The translations under genes were made by a program, and so were the position numbers. Shown here piece by piece: positions 1 through 5,658 of a stretch of 8,044 nucleotides of DNA (positions within the stretch are counted from its first letter, which is position 1; each line of letters opens with the position of its first letter). This DNA comes from Candidatus Krumholzibacteriia bacterium (GTDB lineage Bacteria; Krumholzibacteriota; Krumholzibacteriia; Krumholzibacteriales; Krumholzibacteriaceae), in assembly GCA_026387805.1 (NCBI GenBank), contig JAPLKY010000079.1:1-8044 (forward strand). The letters run 5' to 3'. A model generated the notes under the pieces. The model saw nothing but the letters and a program-made list of their open reading frames with translations. It was not told the DNA's origin and searched no databases.

Positions 1-765
1 CTGGTTCAGCGTGCGGACGAGGTACTGCTGCGTGCCCTCCTCGAGCCGGCCGCCGGACAGGTTCACGTTCTCGGCGCCGATCTGTCGGGAGAGCTGCTCG
101 ATCGGCACGTTGATCTGGGCGAGACGTCCCTGGTCGATGAAGACCTGGATTTCGTCTTCGAGGCCTCCGCTGATCTTTACCGCCGCCACGCCGAGCGCCG
201 CCTCGAGCTCCTTCTTGATCTCCTCCTCGGCGAATCGCCGCAGCGATTTGAGCTCGTCCTCGTTGAAGACGACCGAGTCGCCCGCCGCGCCGGTCTTCGG
301 AGCGCCGTTCCTCGCCGCGTTCCCCGTGGCCGTCTTCCGGTAGAATCCGAATCGCATGATCGGGTCGAGCGATGGATCGAAGCGCAGGATCGTGGGCCGC
401 TGGATCTCGAGCGGCAGCTCGAGCGCGTCGAGCTTCTCCCGCACGTCGAGCCCCGCGTAATCCATATTCGTGCCCCAACCGAACTCGAGGACGACATCCG
501 ACTGCCCCGATCGCGAAATGGAGCTCACGCGATTCACGTTCTTGACGACGCCGAGCGCCTCCTCGATCGGTTTCGAGATGAGATTCTCTATCTCGGCGGG
601 CGCGGCGCCGACGTACTCGGTGCGGATCGTGAGCGTCGGGTAGCTGAGCTCGGGGAGCAGGTTGATCTTGAGCCGGAAGAACGAGACGAATCCGAACAGA
701 ATGACGGCCAGCGTGAACATCGCGACCGTCACGCGGCGCTTCACTGAGAATTCTATGATATTCAT
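1..765 (-). CDS. RND efflux transporter permease (AcrB/MexB-like), N-terminal part; runs off the window
   Basis: Inner-membrane, proton-driven RND pump subunit that exports drugs or other amphiphiles with the adaptor encoded just upstream. Only the first 255 codons are present; the family is usually a little over 1,000 residues. The start is ATG at 765, with GGAAG 9 nt upstream. It opens with MNIIEFSVKRR, then TM1 at about residues 13-30, the usual RND beginning. The porter region follows: LPELSYPTLTIRTEYVGAAP (39-58), IENLISKPIEEALGVV (59-74), RPTILRFDPSLDPIM (123-137), and the GLEDEIQVFID (201-211) and GAENVNLSGGRLEEG (230-244) stretches typical of PN1/PN2. Between the two porter repeats lies an Ala/Gly-rich insert (about 144-168). 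The gene follows the adaptor by 25 bp and is surely co-transcribed. Specificity (heavy metal versus multidrug) cannot be decided from this part, although the overall style is that of the HAE group. Confidence 0.95.
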   Translation of the reverse strand, partial: MNIIEFSVKRRVTVAMFTLAVILFGFVSFFRLKINLLPELSYPTLTIRTEYVGAAPAEIENLISKPIEEALGVVKNVNRVSSISRSGQSDVVLEFGWGTNMDYAGLDVREKLDALELPLEIQRPTILRFDPSLDPIMRFGFYRKTATGNAARNGAPKTGAAGDSVVFNEDELKSLRRFAEEEIKKELEAALGVAAVKISGGLEDEIQVFIDQGRLAQINVPIEQLSRQIGAENVNLSGGRLEEGTQQYLVRTLNQ

Positions 766-790
766 CGGCGACTGCTTCCGGTTGATGCCG

Positions 791-1846
791 TTATCGCTTG
801 ACGATCTGAACCCTGGCGCTGTCCTTCAGACTCGCCTTGCCCGTTGTCACGATCGTGTCGCCCGGCTTGAGACCGGTGAGCACCTCGATCGCGGTCGTGT
901 TCACGTAACCGGTCGTGACGATCTGGCGGTACGCGACGCTGTCGCGCACCACGAAGACCGCGTTCTCCCGATCCTCGGATATGATCGCATCCTTCGGCGC
1001 CGTGAGCACGTTATCGTGGACGTCGTAGATGATGTTGATCCGGGCGAACATCCCGGGCTTGAGGCGCCTCGACGGGTCTCGCACCTCGACGGTCACCTTG
1101 ACCGTCCCCGTCGCGGGATCGATGACGGGGCTGATGCGTTCGATATGCCCGGTGAAGGGCTCGGTCGAGCTCGCGTCGACCGTGAGCTGCGCGGGGAGCC
1201 CCGTGCGGAGCTTTCCGAGCTGCCGCTCGGGCACGTGCAGAACCGCGATGAGCGGATCGAGCCCGGCCACGCGGAACACCGCCTGGTTCGCAAGAACCAT
1301 GTTTCCGACCTTGATGAGCCGTTCCGCGACGACCCCGCCGATCGGCGTGCGGATCGTGGCGTATCTGAACTCCAGCTCGGCGAGGTCGTAGTTCGCCTTC
1401 TGGCTCTCGTAGTCATACTTGCTCTGCTGGAACATCTCCGTGCTGATGAGGCTCTGTTTGTGCAGGTCGACGTTCCGCTCGTAGCTGGTCTTGAGCTTCT
1501 CGAGAGCGGCCTTTGCCTGGGCGAGCTGCACGGCGATCTTCTCGTCGTCGAGCTTGGCGAGGACGTCCCCTTCCTTCACGTACTGCCCCTCCTCAACCAT
1601 GATCTCCTTGACGACGCCTCCGACCTTTGCGACGACGCCCGTCTCCTGCTCGGCGCCTATCGTGGCGGTACCCGTGAAGTAAGCCGCTATGGTGCCTTTC
1701 GTTACGGCCGCCACCTCCACCGGCACGACGACCTTGTCATCCTTCTTCCCGTTGGCTTTCGAGCTCCCCTTCCTGCCGCAGCCCAGGGCCCCGGCGACGA
1801 GGGCCAGCGTCGCGAAAACGATCAGCAACAGATATCTTCGTCTCAT
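791..1846 (-). CDS. RND efflux periplasmic adaptor (HlyD/AcrA-type membrane fusion protein), lipoprotein
   Basis: Periplasmic adaptor joining the RND pump to an outer-membrane channel; 351 residues, normal for the family. Start chosen at ATG 1846 because GAGGGGGA lies 6 nt upstream and a signal sequence begins directly there. An in-frame upstream start at 1888 has no ribosome site. The signal peptide ends ALGC (Cys23), a slightly off-consensus lipobox, followed by a Lys/Gly/Ser-rich linker. Domains in order: split lipoyl/barrel-sandwich (about 66-100, VVAKVGGVVKEIMVEEGQYV, and 163-195, IRTPIGGVVAERLIKVGNMV), helical hairpin (103-160), beta-barrel (200-275, with SPVIDPATGTVKVTVEV), and membrane-proximal domain (275-350, LTGLKPGDTIVTTG). 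The pump gene follows. No TolC-type channel gene is seen; it may lie beyond the pump or elsewhere. Confidence 0.95.
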   Translation of the reverse strand: MRRRYLLLIVFATLALVAGALGCGRKGSSKANGKKDDKVVVPVEVAAVTKGTIAAYFTGTATIGAEQETGVVAKVGGVVKEIMVEEGQYVKEGDVLAKLDDEKIAVQLAQAKAALEKLKTSYERNVDLHKQSLISTEMFQQSKYDYESQKANYDLAELEFRYATIRTPIGGVVAERLIKVGNMVLANQAVFRVAGLDPLIAVLHVPERQLGKLRTGLPAQLTVDASSTEPFTGHIERISPVIDPATGTVKVTVEVRDPSRRLKPGMFARINIIYDVHDNVLTAPKDAIISEDRENAVFVVRDSVAYRQIVTTGYVNTTAIEVLTGLKPGDTIVTTGKASLKDSARVQIVKR

Positions 1847-1852
1847 GAACGG

Positions 1853-1860
1853 TCCCCCTC
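1853..1860 (-). promoter_or_regulatory. Ribosome binding site of the adaptor gene
   Basis: On the minus strand this reads GAGGGGGA, 6 nt before ATG 1846. It decides the start: the upstream in-frame start at 1888 has no comparable purine tract. Confidence 0.75.
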
Positions 1861-1877
1861 GGTAAAAACGACTATCA

Positions 1878-1919
1878 CTTATACGCATCGACTAATAGTA
1901 AGTTGCGATTAGCGTCGAT
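1878..1919 (-). promoter_or_regulatory. Candidate promoter/operator of the efflux operon
   Basis: The minus strand reads TATAAG at 1878-1883, a fair -10 hexamer about 30 nt upstream of the adaptor start codon, but no convincing -35 sits at 16-18 nt. Immediately upstream is an imperfect inverted repeat: ATCGACTAAT (1887-1896, plus strand) faces ATTAGCGTCGAT (1908-1919), whose complement is ATCGACGCTAAT, identical apart from a two-base GC bulge. It would cover the spacer and -35, a usual place for a repressor of the TetR or MarR kind. No regulator gene adjoins it in this window. Confidence 0.35.
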
Positions 1920-1989
1920 CTTTTGACCTTAGCGAAGCCGTTTTTGTTTCAGAATTGTGCCCGGCATGAACTCTCGCGAACGTCTCGCC

Positions 1990-2009
1990 AACGGAAACGC
2001 TAACGGAAA
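1990..2009 (+). repeat. Direct repeat AACGGAAA, 12-bp period
   Basis: AACGGAAA occurs at 1990-1997 and again at 2002-2009, start to start 12 bp. It lies just upstream of a weak promoter-like pair (TTGTTT at 2014-2019 and TAGAGT at 2036-2041, spacer 16) that could drive the gene starting at 2089. A tandem activator site is possible; chance occurrence is also possible. Confidence 0.35.
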
Positions 2010-2013
2010 GCAC

Positions 2014-2041
2014 TTGTTTTTCGGATATTCCGTGGTAGAGT
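2014..2041 (+). promoter_or_regulatory. Weak candidate promoter for the gene pair at 2089-3714
   Basis: TTGTTT (2014-2019) and TAGAGT (2036-2041) are separated by 16 bp, about 45 bp before the start codon. The stretch is AT-rich compared with its surroundings. Both hexamers are imperfect, so this is a candidate only. Confidence 0.3.
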
Positions 2042-2088
2042 AATAATCCTTTTGATGCTCGTGCAATCTCAACGAAGGAGGGGTAAGC

Positions 2089-3030
2089 ATGACTTTCGGC
2101 GGTCTTCTGAAAAAGGGAATTGCGGCTCTCGTTCTGCTTCTCTGTTTCGCCCCGCCGCTCGCGGCGCAGATCGAGGACCAGCTTTCGGCGTACACGGGCG
2201 CGAACGCCAAGGGTTACCTGCAGCCGTTCTCCAGCGCGTTCGGCGCCGATCTCAACACCGGCATCTTCCGTACCGCGTCGATTCCGAAGATGGGGCCGAA
2301 GATACGACTCGAGCTCCAGATCATGAGCGTCATCTTCGGCGACGATGACAGGACCTTCCGCGCGGTCACCGAGCGGGGATTCACTCCGAAGACGTACGCA
2401 AACGCGCCAACCGTCGTCGGCTCCGGAAAGGCGCTCATGGTGGAAGCGGCTGATAGCACGGCGTTCTTCTTTCCCGGCGGCTTCGATCTCAACTCCTTCG
2501 CGCTCGCCGCTCCCCAGCTTCGGGTGGGCGGCGTGTTCGGCACGGAGGTGATTCTGAGATACTTCGCGCTCAACATTGGAGGGTCGGACGATTCGTCGGG
2601 CACCGAGCTCGGCAACATCAGCCTTTTCGGCATCGGTCTGAAGCACAGCATATCCCAATACCTGCCGCCGTTGTTTCCCGTGAATCTCTCCGCCGGCTTT
2701 TTCTGGCAGACGTTCTCTCTCGGCGAGAACAAGGAGGGGGACAAGCTCATCTCCTCGAAGACGTTATCGATCGGCGTGCAGGCGAGCAAGAAGATGGCGA
2801 TGTTCTTCGAGCCGTACGCGGGGGTCTCCTACGATACGCATTCGATGAGCGTCTCCTACGAGAGCAAGGCATCCGACACGCCCATTGATATCGACGTCGA
2901 TTTCGAGAAGGAAAGCTCGATGCATCTGACGCTCGGGCTCATGCTCGAGTTTCCGGTCGTCAAAGGATTCGCCGAATACAACATCGCCGGTCAGAACAGC
3001 TTCGCACTCGGACTCGGCTTCGGCATCTGA
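2089..3030 (+). CDS. Exported outer-membrane-like protein resembling DUF6588 family
   Basis: 313 residues, function unknown. The start ATG 2089 has a strong AAGGAGGGG at 2075-2083. A Sec signal peptide covers residues 1-26 (two lysines, then ALVLLLCFAPPLAA, cleavage before Gln27). The mature N-terminus (YTGANAKGYLQPFSSAFGAD) resembles what I remember of DUF6588 proteins, where exported proteins of similar length begin with a 'YTGxNxxGYxQP' stretch; this match is from memory and was not searched. The rest alternates short amphipathic strands with Gly/Ser/Asp turns, and the protein ends in LGLGFGI, as expected of a beta-barrel-like outer-membrane protein. It is followed after 33 bp by a lipoprotein gene on the same strand, probably the same transcript. 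It is divergent from the efflux operon. No catalytic motif is visible. Confidence 0.8.
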   Translation: MTFGGLLKKGIAALVLLLCFAPPLAAQIEDQLSAYTGANAKGYLQPFSSAFGADLNTGIFRTASIPKMGPKIRLELQIMSVIFGDDDRTFRAVTERGFTPKTYANAPTVVGSGKALMVEAADSTAFFFPGGFDLNSFALAAPQLRVGGVFGTEVILRYFALNIGGSDDSSGTELGNISLFGIGLKHSISQYLPPLFPVNLSAGFFWQTFSLGENKEGDKLISSKTLSIGVQASKKMAMFFEPYAGVSYDTHSMSVSYESKASDTPIDIDVDFEKESSMHLTLGLMLEFPVVKGFAEYNIAGQNSFALGLGFGI

Positions 3031-3048
3031 CGAAAGGCTTCAAGGGAT

Positions 3049-3053
3049 AGGAG
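3049..3053 (+). promoter_or_regulatory. Ribosome binding site of the small lipoprotein gene
   Basis: AGGAG lies 10 nt before ATG 3064 but only 1 nt before an in-frame GTG at 3055. It therefore favours the ATG as the true start. Confidence 0.55.
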
Positions 3054-3063
3054 CGTGAGGTAT

Positions 3064-3714
3064 ATGAAGGCAGCATTGAGGAAAACGGGTTTTCTTCTCT
3101 TCCTGTTCGGGCTCATCCAGGTTGCGGGCGGCTGCATCATGGAAGATCGCGTCATAGAGCTTGTCGTGAACGAGACGACGTGCGTGGATTTTCTGGAAGA
3201 TCATGACACGGTTTTGTACGGCAATTCGGGGACGGTCAATTACGCCGACAAGATAAACGAGATCCTCGACGAGAACGGCGTGTCCCGGGACAAGATCGTG
3301 AGCGCCAGGCTCGTGAGCGCGTCCTACGGCGTCACCGAGCTGGATCCGGCTCATGACGACTGGATCATCACCGGCTCGATCACCGTCGAGTGGGAGGATG
3401 CTTCCGCTCCCGGCGTTATTATCGAAGGTCCGGCGACGCTCTGGGAGTACACGGACGTTTCGATCTCGGCCGCTCTCGGAAAGAAGATACCGGCGACCCT
3501 GAACCGGGCCGGCGTCGAAATCCTCAATAAGGCGCTCGCGGATTTCATCGCGGGCGGGGTTCGCGGGAATCCGGTTCTCACGTTCAGAGTGGTCAACACC
3601 GGCGTGGGACCGCATTCTCCGAACTCGGGCGAGCCGATCCAGTTCGCGTGGAAAGGCTGCATCGTCGTGGACATCGTGACGGAAACGGATGTTGAGGTGC
3701 CGGATCCGTTCTGA
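3064..3714 (+). CDS. Hypothetical lipoprotein, beta-rich
   Basis: 216 residues; I do not recognise a family. The start at ATG 3064 is preferred over GTG 3055 because of the ribosome site spacing. Residues 1-24 form a lipoprotein signal (KAALRK, then FLLFLFGLIQ, then VAGGC with Cys24 as the probable lipidated residue). The mature part contains alternating strand-like stretches such as ITGSITVEW (102-110), VLTFRVVN (171-178) and CIVVDIVTETDVEV (199-212), with one helical stretch at about 149-163. This suggests a small beta-sandwich. Besides Cys24 there are Cys40 and Cys199, which could form a disulfide in the periplasm. It follows the barrel-like gene by 33 bp and may be its partner. It converges on the PAP2 gene with 41 bp between stops, where I see no hairpin with a T-run. 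Confidence 0.8.
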   Translation: MKAALRKTGFLLFLFGLIQVAGGCIMEDRVIELVVNETTCVDFLEDHDTVLYGNSGTVNYADKINEILDENGVSRDKIVSARLVSASYGVTELDPAHDDWIITGSITVEWEDASAPGVIIEGPATLWEYTDVSISAALGKKIPATLNRAGVEILNKALADFIAGGVRGNPVLTFRVVNTGVGPHSPNSGEPIQFAWKGCIVVDIVTETDVEVPDPF

Positions 3715-3755
3715 GCTCGCGGTTCGCGTCGTCGGGTCCGTCTCGGCGCCGCGCG

Positions 3756-4571
3756 CTATATTCTCAGCTCGAGGGCGAGGCCGGGGCGGGAGCCCCTGAA
3801 GTCGGGGCGAAGGCTCAGCCTCTCGCCCCCGATGCGGTGAATCCGCGGAATGATATATCCGACGGCGCTTCCGGCGGCGGCGCCGGCGACGATATCGGTC
3901 GGAAAATGCTTCCCCGATTCGTAACGCATGGCTCCGACCGCCGCCGCCGCGAGAATCGACCCCGCCCAGAGGCACCGTCCCGCCGCCGAACCGGGATGAT
4001 AATCCCCATAGACCGTGGACACGAACACCGCCGAGGCGAAGGCTACGGACGTATGCCGGGAGAAAAAGGATTTTCTCGCGTCGCTCGTCGTTTTTCTGTC
4101 CATCGGGGCGTCCGGATTGTAGACGAACGGACGGATTCGATCGACCGTTCCTTTTCCGAAGGCGGGAAGGATGACGGCAAGCGCCATCGTTTCCGCGTAC
4201 ATCAGCGTGCACGTCTCCCAATCCTCGCGAACGCGGGCATCGAGCATGAGAGCGAGGGGCGCCGCAACGACCGCGCCGAGAAGAACGTCGCTCGCCTCGC
4301 CGATCCTATCGGAATATCTCCAGGTCGCGCTCCGATCGAACGGGTTGATCGACCCGCGCGATAATTCATTGATTTCCGGCACGGTGAGGGGTTCGGGCGT
4401 CCGGCCGGCGAGCGCGGCGCCGACGCCCGCCACGGCGCTTGCGCCGGCGATCCGGCCGTCTTTCGACCAGCCGAGCCGATACGGCGACTCTCCGCTCGCC
4501 CGGCCCGCGAGCACGGCGGCGAGCACGGCGGCGAGCAGAACGAGGCACGCAATTCTTCGTGTTCGATCCAT
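3756..4571 (-). CDS. PAP2-family phosphatase, exported or membrane-associated
   Basis: Acid-phosphatase/haloperoxidase superfamily enzyme, probably a dephosphorylase of lipid or polyprenyl phosphates acting outside the inner membrane. 271 residues from ATG 4571; a GTG at 4595 in the same frame is an alternative. The start was chosen because the signal sequence (RTRR then a hydrophobic run to about residue 23) begins there. Motif 1 is K140-x6-R147-P148; motif 2 is FFSRHTS with His173; motif 3 is R216-x5-H222-x3-D226. Hydrophobic segments at about 96-110, 127-138, 176-187, 200-214 and 227-242 form the family's helical core. In motif 2 the usual Gly of PSGH is Arg172 (codon CGG). The C-terminus (RPGLALELRI) is strand-like. 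There is no adjacent lipid-synthesis gene, so the substrate is unknown. Confidence 0.88.
   Translation of the reverse strand: MDRTRRIACLVLLAAVLAAVLAGRASGESPYRLGWSKDGRIAGASAVAGVGAALAGRTPEPLTVPEINELSRGSINPFDRSATWRYSDRIGEASDVLLGAVVAAPLALMLDARVREDWETCTLMYAETMALAVILPAFGKGTVDRIRPFVYNPDAPMDRKTTSDARKSFFSRHTSVAFASAVFVSTVYGDYHPGSAAGRCLWAGSILAAAAVGAMRYESGKHFPTDIVAGAAAGSAVGYIIPRIHRIGGERLSLRPDFRGSRPGLALELRI
4508..4538 (-). repeat. 12-bp tandem repeat inside the PAP2 signal peptide
   Basis: The plus strand reads CGAGCACGGCGG at 4508-4519, again at 4520-4531, then a partial third copy (CGAGCA) to 4537. The unit is four codons, so on the minus strand it encodes the repeating hydrophobic core AAVLAAVLA of the signal peptide. 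Gain or loss of a unit would keep the frame. Confidence 0.7.
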
Positions 4572-4583
4572 AGGCGGACTGCC

Positions 4584-4589
4584 ATTGTA
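4584..4589 (-). promoter_or_regulatory. Possible -10 element for the PAP2 gene
   Basis: The minus strand reads TACAAT, ending 12 nt before ATG 4571. If used, the transcript would begin only a few nt before the ATG, which would agree with the absence of a Shine-Dalgarno sequence. No good -35 is seen at 16-18 nt. Weak candidate. Confidence 0.2.
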
Positions 4590-4600
4590 GCGCACAAAAC

Positions 4601-4656
4601 CCGATCATCGGCAAAGAAAATAATGAGCTTCATTATCGCCGGACATACGATATAAT
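4601..4656 (+). promoter_or_regulatory. Promoter with two palindromes upstream of the transporter-sigma operon
   Basis: A perfect TATAAT sits at 4651-4656, 27 bp before the start codon at 4684. The -35 region (about 4628-4634, TTCATT-like) is poor. A 7-bp perfect inverted repeat, ATAATGA-GCT-TCATTAT, occupies 4620-4636 and so covers that -35 region. A second short palindrome, CCGAT-C-ATCGG, lies at 4601-4611. Placement over the -35 suggests operator sites for a dimeric regulator, or an activator site replacing a -35. The region also separates the divergent PAP2 gene. Confidence 0.45.
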
Positions 4657-4683
4657 CCCGCGGCAGAGAAAGGGAAGCGTGCT

Positions 4684-5658
4684 ATGGGCGGATTTCTCGC
4701 AAAAGCGGCGTGTCTCGTGGTCATCATCTTCGGCGCGAGAGCGATGGGATCGTTTCTGAGCGTTATTCTGCTCGCGATTCTTCTCGCGTACGGATTGAGC
4801 CCCGTGCCCATCTGGCTCATTCGAAAGCGCGTGCCGGGCGGCGCGGCCATTCTGATCACCGCTTTGCTCGCGATCGCCGTCGGGGCGGGGGCGGTCACGC
4901 TCGCCGGCGTTTCCATCGTGCATCTGAAGGAGCGTCTTCCGATGTACGAAGAGAGCTGGACCGCGCTGAAAGAGAGCGTGTCCGGCTTCCTGGCCGGCTA
5001 CGGCGTGGAGACCAAGGATGTTCTTTCCCTGGAGGTTATCGGGCCCGAGAAGCTGATAGGCTGGGCGAAATCGCTTCTTCTGCAGGGCGGCCAAACCGCC
5101 GGGCAGCTCTTCCTGTTGATGCTTCTCGTCATTCTCGCTTTGATCGAGATCGTCGAGATTCATGTGAGGAAGATCAAGGGACGGCTTCCGATGGACTCCT
5201 TCATCGGTCGATTCAACGTGCACAGCGAAGACATCATGGCGTACGTTTCGATAACGGGACTCACGGGGCTTCTGAGCGCCGTGTTGTTCTATGGCGTGCT
5301 GCTCATCCTGGGCGTGGACTCCGCCGCGACGTGGGCGGTGCTTTCGTTCCTTTTGAACTTCATTCCCACGTTCGGCGCGATCTTCACCGTCGTGCCCCCC
5401 GCGCTTCTCGCCCTGCTCGCGTCCGGATGGATCGAGGCCGCGGTCGTTATCGCCGCCTTCACGGTCATCAACCTCGTGGTCGACAACGTGATCAAGCCGA
5501 GATTCATGAGGGACAAGCTCAACGTCTCGCCGCTCCTGGTCCTCGTATCGCTGCTCTTCTGGACCTGGGTGCTCGGCCCGCTGGGAGCGATCCTCGCCGT
5601 GCCGCTCACGATCACGATCAGGTGCATATACGGCCGAACGGCGGCAAGCGCCGATTGA
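4684..5658 (+). CDS. AI-2E family transporter (PerM/YdiK/TqsA-like membrane protein)
   Basis: Polytopic inner-membrane protein of the autoinducer-2 exporter superfamily. Members have been linked to AI-2 export or Na+(Li+)/H+ exchange, but most are uncharacterised, so no substrate is assigned. 324 residues, slightly short of the usual 340-370. The start at ATG 4684 has GGGAAG 6 nt upstream. Hydrophobic segments lie at about 8-38, 53-78, 138-160, 186-210, 215-245, 247-266 and 281-312, with a soluble stretch of about 80-137 between them. Family signatures are clear: LNFIPTFGAIF (224-234), DNVIKPRFMRDKLNVSPLLV (267-286) and VLGPLGAILAVPLT (296-309). Its stop overlaps the start of the sigma factor gene (TGATG), implying one transcript and coupled translation. 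Confidence 0.92.
   Translation: MGGFLAKAACLVVIIFGARAMGSFLSVILLAILLAYGLSPVPIWLIRKRVPGGAAILITALLAIAVGAGAVTLAGVSIVHLKERLPMYEESWTALKESVSGFLAGYGVETKDVLSLEVIGPEKLIGWAKSLLLQGGQTAGQLFLLMLLVILALIEIVEIHVRKIKGRLPMDSFIGRFNVHSEDIMAYVSITGLTGLLSAVLFYGVLLILGVDSAATWAVLSFLLNFIPTFGAIFTVVPPALLALLASGWIEAAVVIAAFTVINLVVDNVIKPRFMRDKLNVSPLLVLVSLLFWTWVLGPLGAILAVPLTITIRCIYGRTAASAD

Noticed and set aside
662..1912. Plus-strand open frame across the adaptor gene
   Set aside because: It is antisense of a clear membrane fusion protein, with no ribosome site and biased Arg/Asp content.
3055..3063. GTG start at 3055 for the lipoprotein
   Set aside because: It sits 1 nt after the ribosome site AGGAG; ATG 3064 has normal spacing and starts a cleaner signal peptide.
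3715..3755. Bidirectional terminator between the convergent lipoprotein and PAP2 genes
   Set aside because: Only very short GC stems (such as CGCG-GTT-CGCG, 3718-3728) are visible, without T-runs on either strand.
3040..4221. Long minus-strand open frame covering the lipoprotein gene and part of PAP2
   Set aside because: It is composition-biased and antisense to a gene with ribosome site and lipobox, and out of frame with the PAP2 gene.
4710..5657. Long open frame continuing upstream of the sigma factor start in the same frame
   Set aside because: This part is Arg-rich out-of-frame translation of the transporter gene, whose own frame shows clear family motifs. The sigma homology begins only at 5658.
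4684..5658. Quorum-sensing function for the AI-2E family protein
   Set aside because: The family name reflects only one studied member; no AI-2 synthase or receptor gene is seen, so no substrate is assigned.
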